Of a stretch of DNA of 8,358 nt, positions 1 through 5,948 are shown piece after piece. The stretch comes from Flavobacterium sp. UBA7680 (GTDB lineage Bacteria; Bacteroidota; Bacteroidia; Flavobacteriales; Flavobacteriaceae). A program made the translations under genes and the position numbers. The stretch covers positions 203,340-211,697 of the forward strand of contig NZ_DLHA01000017.1 in the NCBI RefSeq assembly GCF_002482975.1. The letters are read 5' to 3'. The notes beneath the pieces are model-generated. The model searched no databases. It had not been told where the DNA came from and worked only from the letters and a program-made list of their open reading frames with translations. Each line of letters starts with the position of its first letter. The stretch's first letter is position 1.

Positions 1-14
1 ATTCATAATTCATA
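1..14. repeat. two tandem ATTCATA heptads at the window edge
   Basis: ATTCATA occurs twice head to tail at 1-7 and 8-14, just downstream of the stop codon of the leftward phosphoesterase gene. The tract is cut by the window edge, so its full length is unknown. Its 7-bp period matches that of the GATT tracts in front of mutL and ribH, although the word is different. Two copies alone could be chance in AT-rich DNA. Confidence 0.4.
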
Positions 15-22
15 ACTTTTAA

Positions 23-1075
23 CTAAAACTGATCAATCGAAAGTCTCGTCATTATTGGATAATGATCTGAGTTTTCGAAATCAGAAAAGCTTTCAAACTG
101 CTTTACTTTCATTTTAGTATCGGTGAAAATATAATCGATTCGGGCTGGATAATACTTAAATTTATAAGTTGCCCCAAAGCCTTCTCCGGCTTCTTCAAAA
201 GCATCTTTAAGTTTTCCCTTAATATTTCGGTAAACGTATGAAAACGGACTGTTATTCATGTCTCCACAAATAATAATCGGGTATTTACATTGCTTTATAT
301 GCTCCTTAAAAATTTCGGCCTGCTCCTGCTGCTGCGTAAACCCTTTACTGATTCGGGCATAAATACGCTGTGATTTCTGTTGATTTACTTTATCAATATC
401 ATCAGAAATCTCACTTACGTCAGGAGAAATTTTAATAGACTGCAAGTGCATATTATAAACACGTATAATGTCTTTCCCGCGTTTAATATCAGCATAAACC
501 ACATTATTATCTGATTTTGGAAAAATAATATTTCCCTCGTTTATAATAGGGAATTTAGAAAAAATAGCCTGTCCGGTCTTAATTTGGTTTCCTTCAATAA
601 AAATATAACGGTGCGGATACACTTTTAAATCTAAATGCGCGGAGTTTGAATACTCCTGAACACACAAGATATCAGGATCTTTTTCATCTATAAATGTTTT
701 AATATTTTCCGGAATATCATCACGGTCCAGCCATTTGAAAACATTAAAAAGACGTACGTTATAACTCATTACAGAAAAATCTCTTTCGTCTTTTACATAT
801 TCTTTTGCAGAGAATTTATAGAATTTGCTGATAAAAGTAATTCCGGTAAGCAAAACCAAACCAGATAAAATAAGTCGTTTTTTAAACTGAATTGCCCAAT
901 ATAAAAAGAAGAGCCCATTTGCAACAAAAAAGGCCGGCATGAACAAAGTAAGCACCGATAAAAGCGGAAAGCTCTTAGGTGCTAAAAACGGTAAAATATA
1001 GACACTAAATGTGAGCACAGTCAGTACTATATTCAAAAAGAACATTATTTTATTAAACCACGAAAGGTTTTTCAT
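23..1075 (-). CDS. membrane-anchored endonuclease/exonuclease/phosphatase (EEP) family protein
   Basis: A 350-residue protein with an N-terminal membrane region and an EEP-fold (DNase I-like) phosphoesterase domain. Three hydrophobic stretches lie near residues 8-30, 40-62 and 68-85. The catalytic domain fills about 98-350 and shows the family motifs in order: SYNVR with N106, VQEY with E141, NMHLQS with H210, GDMNNSP with D272 and N274, RIDYIF with D314, and SDHYP with D337 and H338. All expected metal-binding and catalytic residues are therefore present and the enzyme is probably active. The family hydrolyses phosphodiester or phosphomonoester bonds in nucleic acids, inositol phosphates or sphingolipids, and the substrate cannot be told from these motifs. 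It is the last gene of the leftward mutL operon, starting 16 nt after the first rhomboid gene ends. The stop codon is TAG. Confidence 0.93.
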   Translation of the reverse strand: MKNLSWFNKIMFFLNIVLTVLTFSVYILPFLAPKSFPLLSVLTLFMPAFFVANGLFFLYWAIQFKKRLILSGLVLLTGITFISKFYKFSAKEYVKDERDFSVMSYNVRLFNVFKWLDRDDIPENIKTFIDEKDPDILCVQEYSNSAHLDLKVYPHRYIFIEGNQIKTGQAIFSKFPIINEGNIIFPKSDNNVVYADIKRGKDIIRVYNMHLQSIKISPDVSEISDDIDKVNQQKSQRIYARISKGFTQQQEQAEIFKEHIKQCKYPIIICGDMNNSPFSYVYRNIKGKLKDAFEEAGEGFGATYKFKYYPARIDYIFTDTKMKVKQFESFSDFENSDHYPIMTRLSIDQF

Positions 1076-1091
1076 ATTTTCTTGCTAAGGA

Positions 1092-1955
1092 TTATTTTCC
1101 TGCTTTAAATAAAAACTCTTTTTCTTCTTTTGTCAGACAATCGTATCCCGACTGGCTGATTTTATCTAAAATCTCATCAATTTGCTGCTGCGTTTTGTCT
1201 TTTGTAACAATTCTTGATGTAGCTTTTTCTGTAGGTTTTTTGTAATTTTTATGAACTTTTGTAAATGGGGTCGTTGGGGATTTTCTAAAAAGATTTGCAA
1301 AGAAATCTAATGTTCTAGAAACAATAATACTTAAATCAGTACCATTCTGAAGTAATTTTATATAGGCAAATCCAAAGAATGCACCAGCCAAGTGCGAAAT
1401 ATGTCCGCCCATATTGCCAGAACGTAATTGCACTAAATCTAAAACCAAGATTACAGCCGTTATATGCCAAAGCTTTACGTTTCCAAATAAAAGCAAACGA
1501 ACATTCATTAATGGAGAATAGGTCGTAGCAGCAACTAAAATTGCCATTATTGCAGCCGATGCCCCAACTATTGAAGCAGAAGTCCCTAAAACATAAAAAC
1601 TTAAGACAAAAACAACTCCGGCAAAAAGAGCACTTAAAAGATATAGACCCAAGTATTGTTTTTGATTAAAAAAAGTCAAAAACAAATTACTTGCAAAGTT
1701 TAAAACCAACATATTAAATAACAGATGCCAGAAATCGAAATGAAAAAAAGCGTAAGTTAAAAATGTCCAAGGCTTAAACAAAAAGACTTGTGGATCTGAA
1801 GACAGAGCCAGCCAATTTGGGTAAGCAAATGCCCCAGCAAAATTCGGCCAGAAAAAAACTAAAGAAATAAGAAAACAGGCAACATTCCAATAAATAACCC
1901 GCATCGCAATGCCGCCTAATTTATATTGAAGTTTCAAATCGTCAAGAATATTCAT
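1092..1955 (-). CDS. rhomboid family intramembrane serine protease with C-terminal cytoplasmic tail
   Basis: A 287-residue polytopic membrane protein of the rhomboid family, which cleaves membrane-spanning substrates inside the bilayer using a Ser-His dyad. The second helix carries the HxxxN pair (H77, N81) of the oxyanion region. The nucleophile is probably S133 in GASA (131-134), where most relatives have GxSG, so the glycine after the serine is replaced by alanine. The partner histidine is probably H188 in HISHLAGA. After the last helix (about 185-203) there is a tail of roughly 80 residues, basic around 225-255. It ends in a conserved-looking block (about 258-285, IDEILDKISQSGYDCLTKEE) that I recall from many Bacteroidota rhomboids, probably DUF6576. 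The gene lies 41 nt after the other rhomboid and 16 nt before the EEP gene, in the mutL operon. Substrates are unknown. Confidence 0.93.
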   Translation of the reverse strand: MNILDDLKLQYKLGGIAMRVIYWNVACFLISLVFFWPNFAGAFAYPNWLALSSDPQVFLFKPWTFLTYAFFHFDFWHLLFNMLVLNFASNLFLTFFNQKQYLGLYLLSALFAGVVFVLSFYVLGTSASIVGASAAIMAILVAATTYSPLMNVRLLLFGNVKLWHITAVILVLDLVQLRSGNMGGHISHLAGAFFGFAYIKLLQNGTDLSIIVSRTLDFFANLFRKSPTTPFTKVHKNYKKPTEKATSRIVTKDKTQQQIDEILDKISQSGYDCLTKEEKEFLFKAGK

Positions 1956-1970
1956 AAAGTCTTCTTTTGG

Positions 1971-1996
1971 TTTTTAAATTTAATTAAAGTTAAAAA
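1971..1996. repeat. AT-only near-perfect inverted repeat between the two rhomboid genes
   Basis: Positions 1971-1983 and 1984-1996 are inverted copies matching at 12 of 13 positions with no loop, ending right at the stop codon of the upstream rhomboid gene. Because the stem is almost entirely A:T it would be a weak hairpin. It could slow ribosomes or nucleases between the two genes, but base composition alone could also produce it. Confidence 0.4.
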
Positions 1997-2809
1997 TTAA
2001 TTCCATCGATTGTTATTAAACTGATTTTTTTTCCAGTATAACATCATTAAAAAACCAGCAACCGCACCACCAATATGTGCAAAATGAGCAATTCCTGTTC
2101 CTCCGCTTCCGAATAATGAACTTCCTTTAAATCCTAAAAATAAATCTACTGCTAAAATTCCAGGCACAAAATATTTCGCTTTGATTGGAATTGGAATAAA
2201 AATCAAACCAAGCTGCGCATTAGGAAACATAAAAGCAAAAGCCGTTAATAAACCATAAATTGCTCCAGAAGCTCCTAAAACTGGAGACTGCATAATTCCA
2301 CCAGCTTGTGCCAAAGCATTAAATTGTTCTTGAGTACAATGTGCTTTATTTAAAATAGCTGCAATATCCCCTTGTACCATTTTACCACTGGAATCAAATA
2401 AAGACTGATAATCTGCATTTAAAATTAAATGAAGTTCTGATTTTGATAAATTCAAATTAGAGACAGAATCTAAAATAGACTGTAATTGCAGGTAATTCAC
2501 TCCTGTATGAAGCAATGCTGCTCCAAGTCCGCAGGAAATGTAGAAAAACAAGAACTTCTTACCTCCCCAAAAATGCTCTAACGGAGAACCAAAACTATAT
2601 AATGCGAACATATTAAATAAAATATGAGCAAAGTTTGGTAATGGCGCATGCATGAACATATGCGTAATGATCTGCCAAGCCCTAAAATCATTACTTTCCG
2701 GATAATATAATGAAAAATATTCATACGAAACTGGCACTAACTGAGCGCCAATAAAAAATATAATATTAATAATTAGCAGTTGTTTAACCACTGGAGTCAT
2801 ATTCATCAT
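1997..2809 (-). CDS. rhomboid family intramembrane serine protease with long luminal-side insertion
   Basis: A 270-residue rhomboid protease with six predicted membrane helices. Key residues are all visible: H62 and N66 in AHILFNMF of helix 2, nucleophile S181 in GASGAIYG of helix 4, and H245 in AHIGG of helix 6, followed by a GxxxG-like helix end. It resembles GlpG-type bacterial rhomboids, which cleave transmembrane segments of other proteins. Unlike compact relatives it has about 70 mostly hydrophilic residues (about 104-175) between helices 3 and 4. By the GlpG topology this loop would face the periplasm close to the active site. The tail is short and Asn-rich (residues 262-270). The start ATG overlaps the mutL stop as ATGA (2806-2809), which favours this start and suggests translational coupling. 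An in-frame second ATG follows at once. Confidence 0.95.
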   Translation of the reverse strand: MMNMTPVVKQLLIINIIFFIGAQLVPVSYEYFSLYYPESNDFRAWQIITHMFMHAPLPNFAHILFNMFALYSFGSPLEHFWGGKKFLFFYISCGLGAALLHTGVNYLQLQSILDSVSNLNLSKSELHLILNADYQSLFDSSGKMVQGDIAAILNKAHCTQEQFNALAQAGGIMQSPVLGASGAIYGLLTAFAFMFPNAQLGLIFIPIPIKAKYFVPGILAVDLFLGFKGSSLFGSGGTGIAHFAHIGGAVAGFLMMLYWKKNQFNNNRWN

Positions 2810-4731
2810 AAGGCAAACTTTTTATCTATATCTTCAACACGCATGGTAATGAAGGTAGGTTTTTGAAAAGGTGAAATATTAGGATCTTTACAAGCAAACA
2901 AACCGTTTACTAGATTGTCTTGTTCTTTCTCGGTTAAATAAGATCCGGTTTTAACCGCTAAACTTTTTGCCATTGATTTAGCAATGGTATCATTTTGACT
3001 GTAACTACTTGCCGGAATTCCGTCTTCCAAATCGCTTAATAATTGTTCGATTACAAGAGAAACTTCGCTTTCGGTAATGTTTACCGGAATTCCCGAAATT
3101 ACAATATGATCTGTTTTGGCTTCTTCAAAAATAAATCCGGTTGTTTCTAACGAAGGTTTTAATTCTTCGATTAATTTCATTTCTGTAGAAGAATAAAATA
3201 AATCTAAAGGAAAAAGCAATTTCTGACTTGAAGCCTGATTCACAGTCATATTCAACAAAAAATGTTCGTATAAAATACGTTGATGCGCGCGCTGCTGATC
3301 AACAATTATCATTCCTGATTTTATTGGAGAAACGATATATTTTTTATGAATTTGATACGTTTTTTGAGTTGCCTGTTCAACTTCATCATCATTAAATAAA
3401 GAAGAGGTTACTTCTTCGTTTTCGAATGTAAAGGGTGAACTTTCAATACTTTCTACATTTTCTACATCTAATCCAACATACAAACTTTCCCAGCTTACTG
3501 TTGGTTCTACTCTTTTTGAATAACCTGAATAAGACGAAGATGAATTTGAAGAAGAAGATCCAGAGCTATAACCAGAACTTGATCCTGAACCCGCTTTTGC
3601 ATAATGCTGATTCGTTTTATCATCTGTAAACGGATTAAAAGTTCCATCAACCTGAATTGTTGGTACTTCTGCTTCTACATCTTTATAATGATAAGGTGTA
3701 TCTAAATTTGAATCTCTGTCAAAATCTAAAACCGGAGCCACATTAAACTGACCTAAACTATGTTTAATCGAAGCTCTTAAAATAGCATATAAGGCTTGTT
3801 CATCATCAAACTTAATTTCGGTTTTTGTGGGATGAATATTGATATCGATTGTATTTGGTGGTACTTGCAGATATAAGAAATAACTTGGCTGAGAACCATC
3901 TTTCAAAAGTCCGTCGTAAGCTGCCATAACCGCATGATGCAGATAACCGCTTTTGATGAAACGGTCGTTTACAAAAAAGAATTGTTCTCCTCTATTTTTC
4001 TTGGCAAATTCTGGTTTGCAGACAAATCCCTGAACGTTTATAATTTCTGTATCTTCATTTACAGGAACTAATTTTTCATTGGTTTTACCAGACATAATCC
4101 CAACGATACGCTGACGATATCCTGCTGCGGGAAGATTATACAATTCGCTTCCGTTATGATAAAAACTAAAATGAATATTTGGATGTGCCAAAGCTACACG
4201 CTGAAATTCATCCATAACATGGCGAAATTCAACTGTATCTGATTTTAAGAAATTACGACGCGCTGGGATATTAAAAAACAGGTTTTTAACAGCAAATGAT
4301 GTTCCTTTTGGCAAAACTGCCACTTCCTGCGAAACAAATTTACTTCCTTCAATAATAATATGAGTTCCGAGTTCGTCCTGCTCTTGTTTTGTTTTCATTT
4401 CCATATGCGCAATTGCCGCTATAGAAGCTAGTGCTTCTCCGCGAAAACCTTTTGTAGCAAGGGAAAATAGATCTTCGGCCTGACGAATTTTTGATGTAGC
4501 GTGACGTTCAAAACACAAACGTGCATCTGTAACGGTCATTCCTACACCGTTATCAATAACCTGAACTAATGATTTGCCGGCATCTTTTATAATCAATTTA
4601 ATATCAGTTGCCTTTGCATCAACAGCATTTTCTAACAGCTCTTTTACGACTGAAGCGGGTCTTTGAACCACTTCTCCAGCAGCAATTTGGTTAGCAACGT
4701 GATCAGGAAGTAATTGAATAATACTCGACAT
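2806..4731 (-). CDS. mutL: DNA mismatch repair protein MutL
   Basis: A 641-residue MutL, the ATP-dependent mediator that links MutS mismatch recognition to strand incision and excision. The N-terminal GHKL ATPase is intact: NQIAAGEVVQRPASVVKELL leading to catalytic E31 and N35, DNGVGM at 60-65, HATSKI at 77-82, and GFRGEAL at 95-101. The transducer domain runs to about residue 330. A linker follows with a Ser/Gly-rich low-complexity stretch at 381-405. The C-terminal dimerisation domain spans about 455-641. Its endonuclease motif reads DQQRAHQRILYE (478-489) where endonuclease-type MutL has DQHA(X)2E(X)4E; ACK stands at 613-615 and SPFQKP at 620-625 in place of ACR and CPHGRP. Nicking by this protein is therefore doubtful. 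It is the first gene of a four-gene operon and overlaps the next gene by 4 nt. Confidence 0.98.
   Translation of the reverse strand: MSSIIQLLPDHVANQIAAGEVVQRPASVVKELLENAVDAKATDIKLIIKDAGKSLVQVIDNGVGMTVTDARLCFERHATSKIRQAEDLFSLATKGFRGEALASIAAIAHMEMKTKQEQDELGTHIIIEGSKFVSQEVAVLPKGTSFAVKNLFFNIPARRNFLKSDTVEFRHVMDEFQRVALAHPNIHFSFYHNGSELYNLPAAGYRQRIVGIMSGKTNEKLVPVNEDTEIINVQGFVCKPEFAKKNRGEQFFFVNDRFIKSGYLHHAVMAAYDGLLKDGSQPSYFLYLQVPPNTIDINIHPTKTEIKFDDEQALYAILRASIKHSLGQFNVAPVLDFDRDSNLDTPYHYKDVEAEVPTIQVDGTFNPFTDDKTNQHYAKAGSGSSSGYSSGSSSSNSSSSYSGYSKRVEPTVSWESLYVGLDVENVESIESSPFTFENEEVTSSLFNDDEVEQATQKTYQIHKKYIVSPIKSGMIIVDQQRAHQRILYEHFLLNMTVNQASSQKLLFPLDLFYSSTEMKLIEELKPSLETTGFIFEEAKTDHIVISGIPVNITESEVSLVIEQLLSDLEDGIPASSYSQNDTIAKSMAKSLAVKTGSYLTEKEQDNLVNGLFACKDPNISPFQKPTFITMRVEDIDKKFAL
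3517..3591 (-). other. Ser/Gly-rich low-complexity linker coding segment in mutL
   Basis: Codons 381-405 of mutL are almost all Ser or Gly with a few Tyr and Asn. This is the flexible tether between the ATPase and dimerisation domains, a region that varies in length and composition throughout the MutL family. The repetitive codons make the segment a plausible site for replication slippage. Confidence 0.8.
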
Positions 4732-4737
4732 TGAAAA

Positions 4738-4784
4738 TTTTAGATTGTAGATTAACGATTTAAGATTTTTGATTTAAATCTAAA
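4738..4784. repeat. GATT heptad tract in the mutL leader
   Basis: GATT begins at 4743, 4750, 4757, 4764 and 4771, exactly 7 bp apart five times. The tract closes with the palindrome GATTTAAATC, and TTTAGATT at its left end (4739-4746) is inverted as AATCTAAA at its right end (4777-4784). It lies between the candidate mutL promoter and the mutL start codon, so it would be transcribed into the 5' leader. It shares the 13-mer AGATTTTTGATTT (4763-4775) with the ribH-side element at 5878-5890. Confidence 0.7.
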
Positions 4785-4794
4785 CCAAGCAGCA

Positions 4795-4802
4795 CAAATT
4801 TA
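4795..4802 (-). promoter_or_regulatory. candidate mutL promoter, Bacteroidota -7 box
   Basis: On the minus strand this reads TAAATTTG, an exact match to the Bacteroidota -7 consensus TAnnTTTG. It lies 63 nt before the mutL start codon and downstream of the terminator of the preceding gene, where a new promoter is needed. I see no good TTG/TTTG -33 element at the usual spacing. The box would give a leader of roughly 55-60 nt. Confidence 0.55.
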
Positions 4803-4840
4803 GTGAATTTCTACTGGCTTTTTAAATATGTGAAATCATA

Positions 4841-4884
4841 AAAAAAACAAAAAACCTATACTATTGTGACACAGTATAGGTTTT
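4841..4884 (-). terminator. intrinsic terminator of the ribH block
   Basis: A perfect 12-bp inverted repeat pairs 4851-4862 (AAAACCTATACT) with 4873-4884 around a 10-nt loop. Read leftward, it is followed by a T-rich run complementary to 4841-4850, as expected for a Rho-independent terminator on the minus strand. It lies 22 nt past the stop codon of the small membrane protein gene and separates that transcript from the mutL operon. Confidence 0.88.
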
Positions 4885-4906
4885 AATATTTTTAAAACAA
4901 ATGTGT

Positions 4907-5284
4907 TTATTCTGTAATATAAAAGTGATTTCCTAGTATATCTTTTAATCCTACTAAAACCAGCCAGACAAAAGTTACAAAAAGCAATATTCCATATCCG
5001 GGTTTTAGACGACCAAGAGTCATATAAACAAGAAAAAGAGCAAATATGAATGAGCTTATACCTACTATAAAGAGAAAAAATCTATTAGAATCTTCTTCTC
5101 TAAATTCATTAATAGCAACTATTGCGATACAAACTGCATAAACCCAAATAAACATACTTATTGGAGAATCTGAAGAATCTGGATAACGTTCTAATATATT
5201 AAAGGAACTCCAGAAAATAAAAACACTTAACAGAATTCTAGAAATTGCCCAAAAGACTCTTGTTTTACAGAAAAACTCATCCAT
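4907..5284 (-). CDS. small four-helix membrane protein of unknown function
   Basis: A 125-residue hydrophobic protein that I do not recognise. Four likely membrane helices lie near residues 10-30, 43-59, 68-90 and 96-116. They are joined by short loops, including an acidic ERYPDSSDS loop (32-40) and a charged EFREEDSNR loop (60-68). There is no cleavable signal peptide and no catalytic motif, and the only cysteines are C6 and C52. It begins 8 nt after the ribH stop codon and ends just before the intrinsic terminator, so it is almost certainly co-transcribed with ribH as the last gene of that transcript. Tight spacing, a terminator right behind it and a membrane-protein composition support a real gene. 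A role in flavin transport is not supported by anything visible in the sequence. Confidence 0.8.
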   Translation of the reverse strand: MDEFFCKTRVFWAISRILLSVFIFWSSFNILERYPDSSDSPISMFIWVYAVCIAIVAINEFREEDSNRFFLFIVGISSFIFALFLVYMTLGRLKPGYGILLFVTFVWLVLVGLKDILGNHFYITE

Positions 5285-5292
5285 AGATATTT

Positions 5293-5865
5293 TTATTCGT
5301 TCTCTATTTTTCTTGGAGAATCTTCTATCTGAAGTGCTCCAGAAGTCAATAAAGGTTGATTAAAAGGATGCGAAATTGAAGCTTGCTGGCGAATGTATGC
5401 CATTTTTATGGCAGCAATTGCAGCTTCGGTTCCTTTGTTTCCGTGAACACCGCCGCTTCTGTCAATAGACTGCTGCATGTTATTATCTGTTAAAACACAA
5501 AAAATAACCGGAATATCAGTTTGAACATTCAAATCTTTAATTCCCTGCGTTACACCTTCACAAACAAAATCAAAATGTTTAGTCTCTCCTTGAATTACAC
5601 ATCCAATTACGATTACTGCATCAACATTTTGCGTTTGAAGCATTTTTTTTGCGCCATAAATAAGCTCAAAACTCCCTGGTACATTCCAGCGAATAATTTG
5701 CTGCGCAGGAACATCACAATCAACTAGTGCGTCAAAAGCGCCATTGTAAAGTCCTTCTGTTATAACATCGTTCCACTCAGAAACAACAATCCCAAATCGA
5801 AAGTCTTTCGCATTTGGGATTGTGTTTTTATCGTATTCTGATAAATTTTTATTTTCGGTAGCCAT
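5293..5865 (-). CDS. ribH: 6,7-dimethyl-8-ribityllumazine synthase
   Basis: Lumazine synthase is the penultimate enzyme of riboflavin biosynthesis. It condenses 5-amino-6-ribitylaminouracil with 3,4-dihydroxy-2-butanone 4-phosphate in the cytoplasm. Family motifs are present in order: SEWND (29-33) with substrate-stacking W31, VPGSFE (62-67), GCVIQGETKHFDF (88-100) with the catalytic histidine H97, FCVLTDNN (122-129, where many relatives read FGVLTTEN), and GNKGTEAA (142-149). At 190 residues it is longer than the usual 150-160. The extra length is an N-terminal lead of about 20 residues and a polar C-terminal extension from about 165 to 190. The gene sits 83 nt after the TPR gene and 8 nt before the small membrane protein gene. 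Its leader is almost wholly occupied by an inverted heptad repeat, and I see no FMN riboswitch. Confidence 0.97.
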   Translation of the reverse strand: MATENKNLSEYDKNTIPNAKDFRFGIVVSEWNDVITEGLYNGAFDALVDCDVPAQQIIRWNVPGSFELIYGAKKMLQTQNVDAVIVIGCVIQGETKHFDFVCEGVTQGIKDLNVQTDIPVIFCVLTDNNMQQSIDRSGGVHGNKGTEAAIAAIKMAYIRQQASISHPFNQPLLTSGALQIEDSPRKIENE

Positions 5866-5873
5866 CTTTAATA

Positions 5874-5944
5874 TTTTAGATTTTTGATTTTAGAATTTAG
5901 ATTCTTAAAATACAAATCTACAATCTTAAATCTAAAGTCTAAAA
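5874..5944. repeat. inverted heptad repeat in the ribH leader
   Basis: The left arm has GATT, GATT, GAAT, GATT starting at 5879, 5886, 5893 and 5900. The right arm has the complementary AATC (one AGTC) ending at 5918, 5925, 5932 and 5939, so both arms keep an exact 7-bp step. Positions 5874-5903 and 5915-5944 pair at 25 of 30 bases. The element fills most of the 83 nt between the TPR gene and ribH. No T-run follows it in the leftward direction, so it does not look like a terminator. Confidence 0.75.
5913..5920 (-). promoter_or_regulatory. candidate ribH promoter, Bacteroidota -7 box
   Basis: The minus strand reads TAGATTTG, an exact match to TAnnTTTG, 48 nt before the ribH start. It lies inside the inverted heptad repeat, so it may be a by-product of the repeat word. 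I see no convincing -33 element. Read-through from the TPR gene is an equally good explanation for ribH expression. Confidence 0.35.
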
Positions 5945-5948
5945 TTTT

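Noticed and set aside
3435..3629. Plus-strand open frame antisense to mutL
   Set aside because: It lies opposite the Ser/Gly-rich linker of mutL, and its Asn/Leu-rich translation is what that codon pattern gives in another frame.
5521..5727. Plus-strand open frame antisense to ribH
   Set aside because: It is fully inside a well-supported ribH gene and shows no domain or promoter.
5866..5948. FMN riboswitch in front of ribH
   Set aside because: The conserved GC-rich RFN core is absent; the region is nearly all AT-rich heptad repeat.
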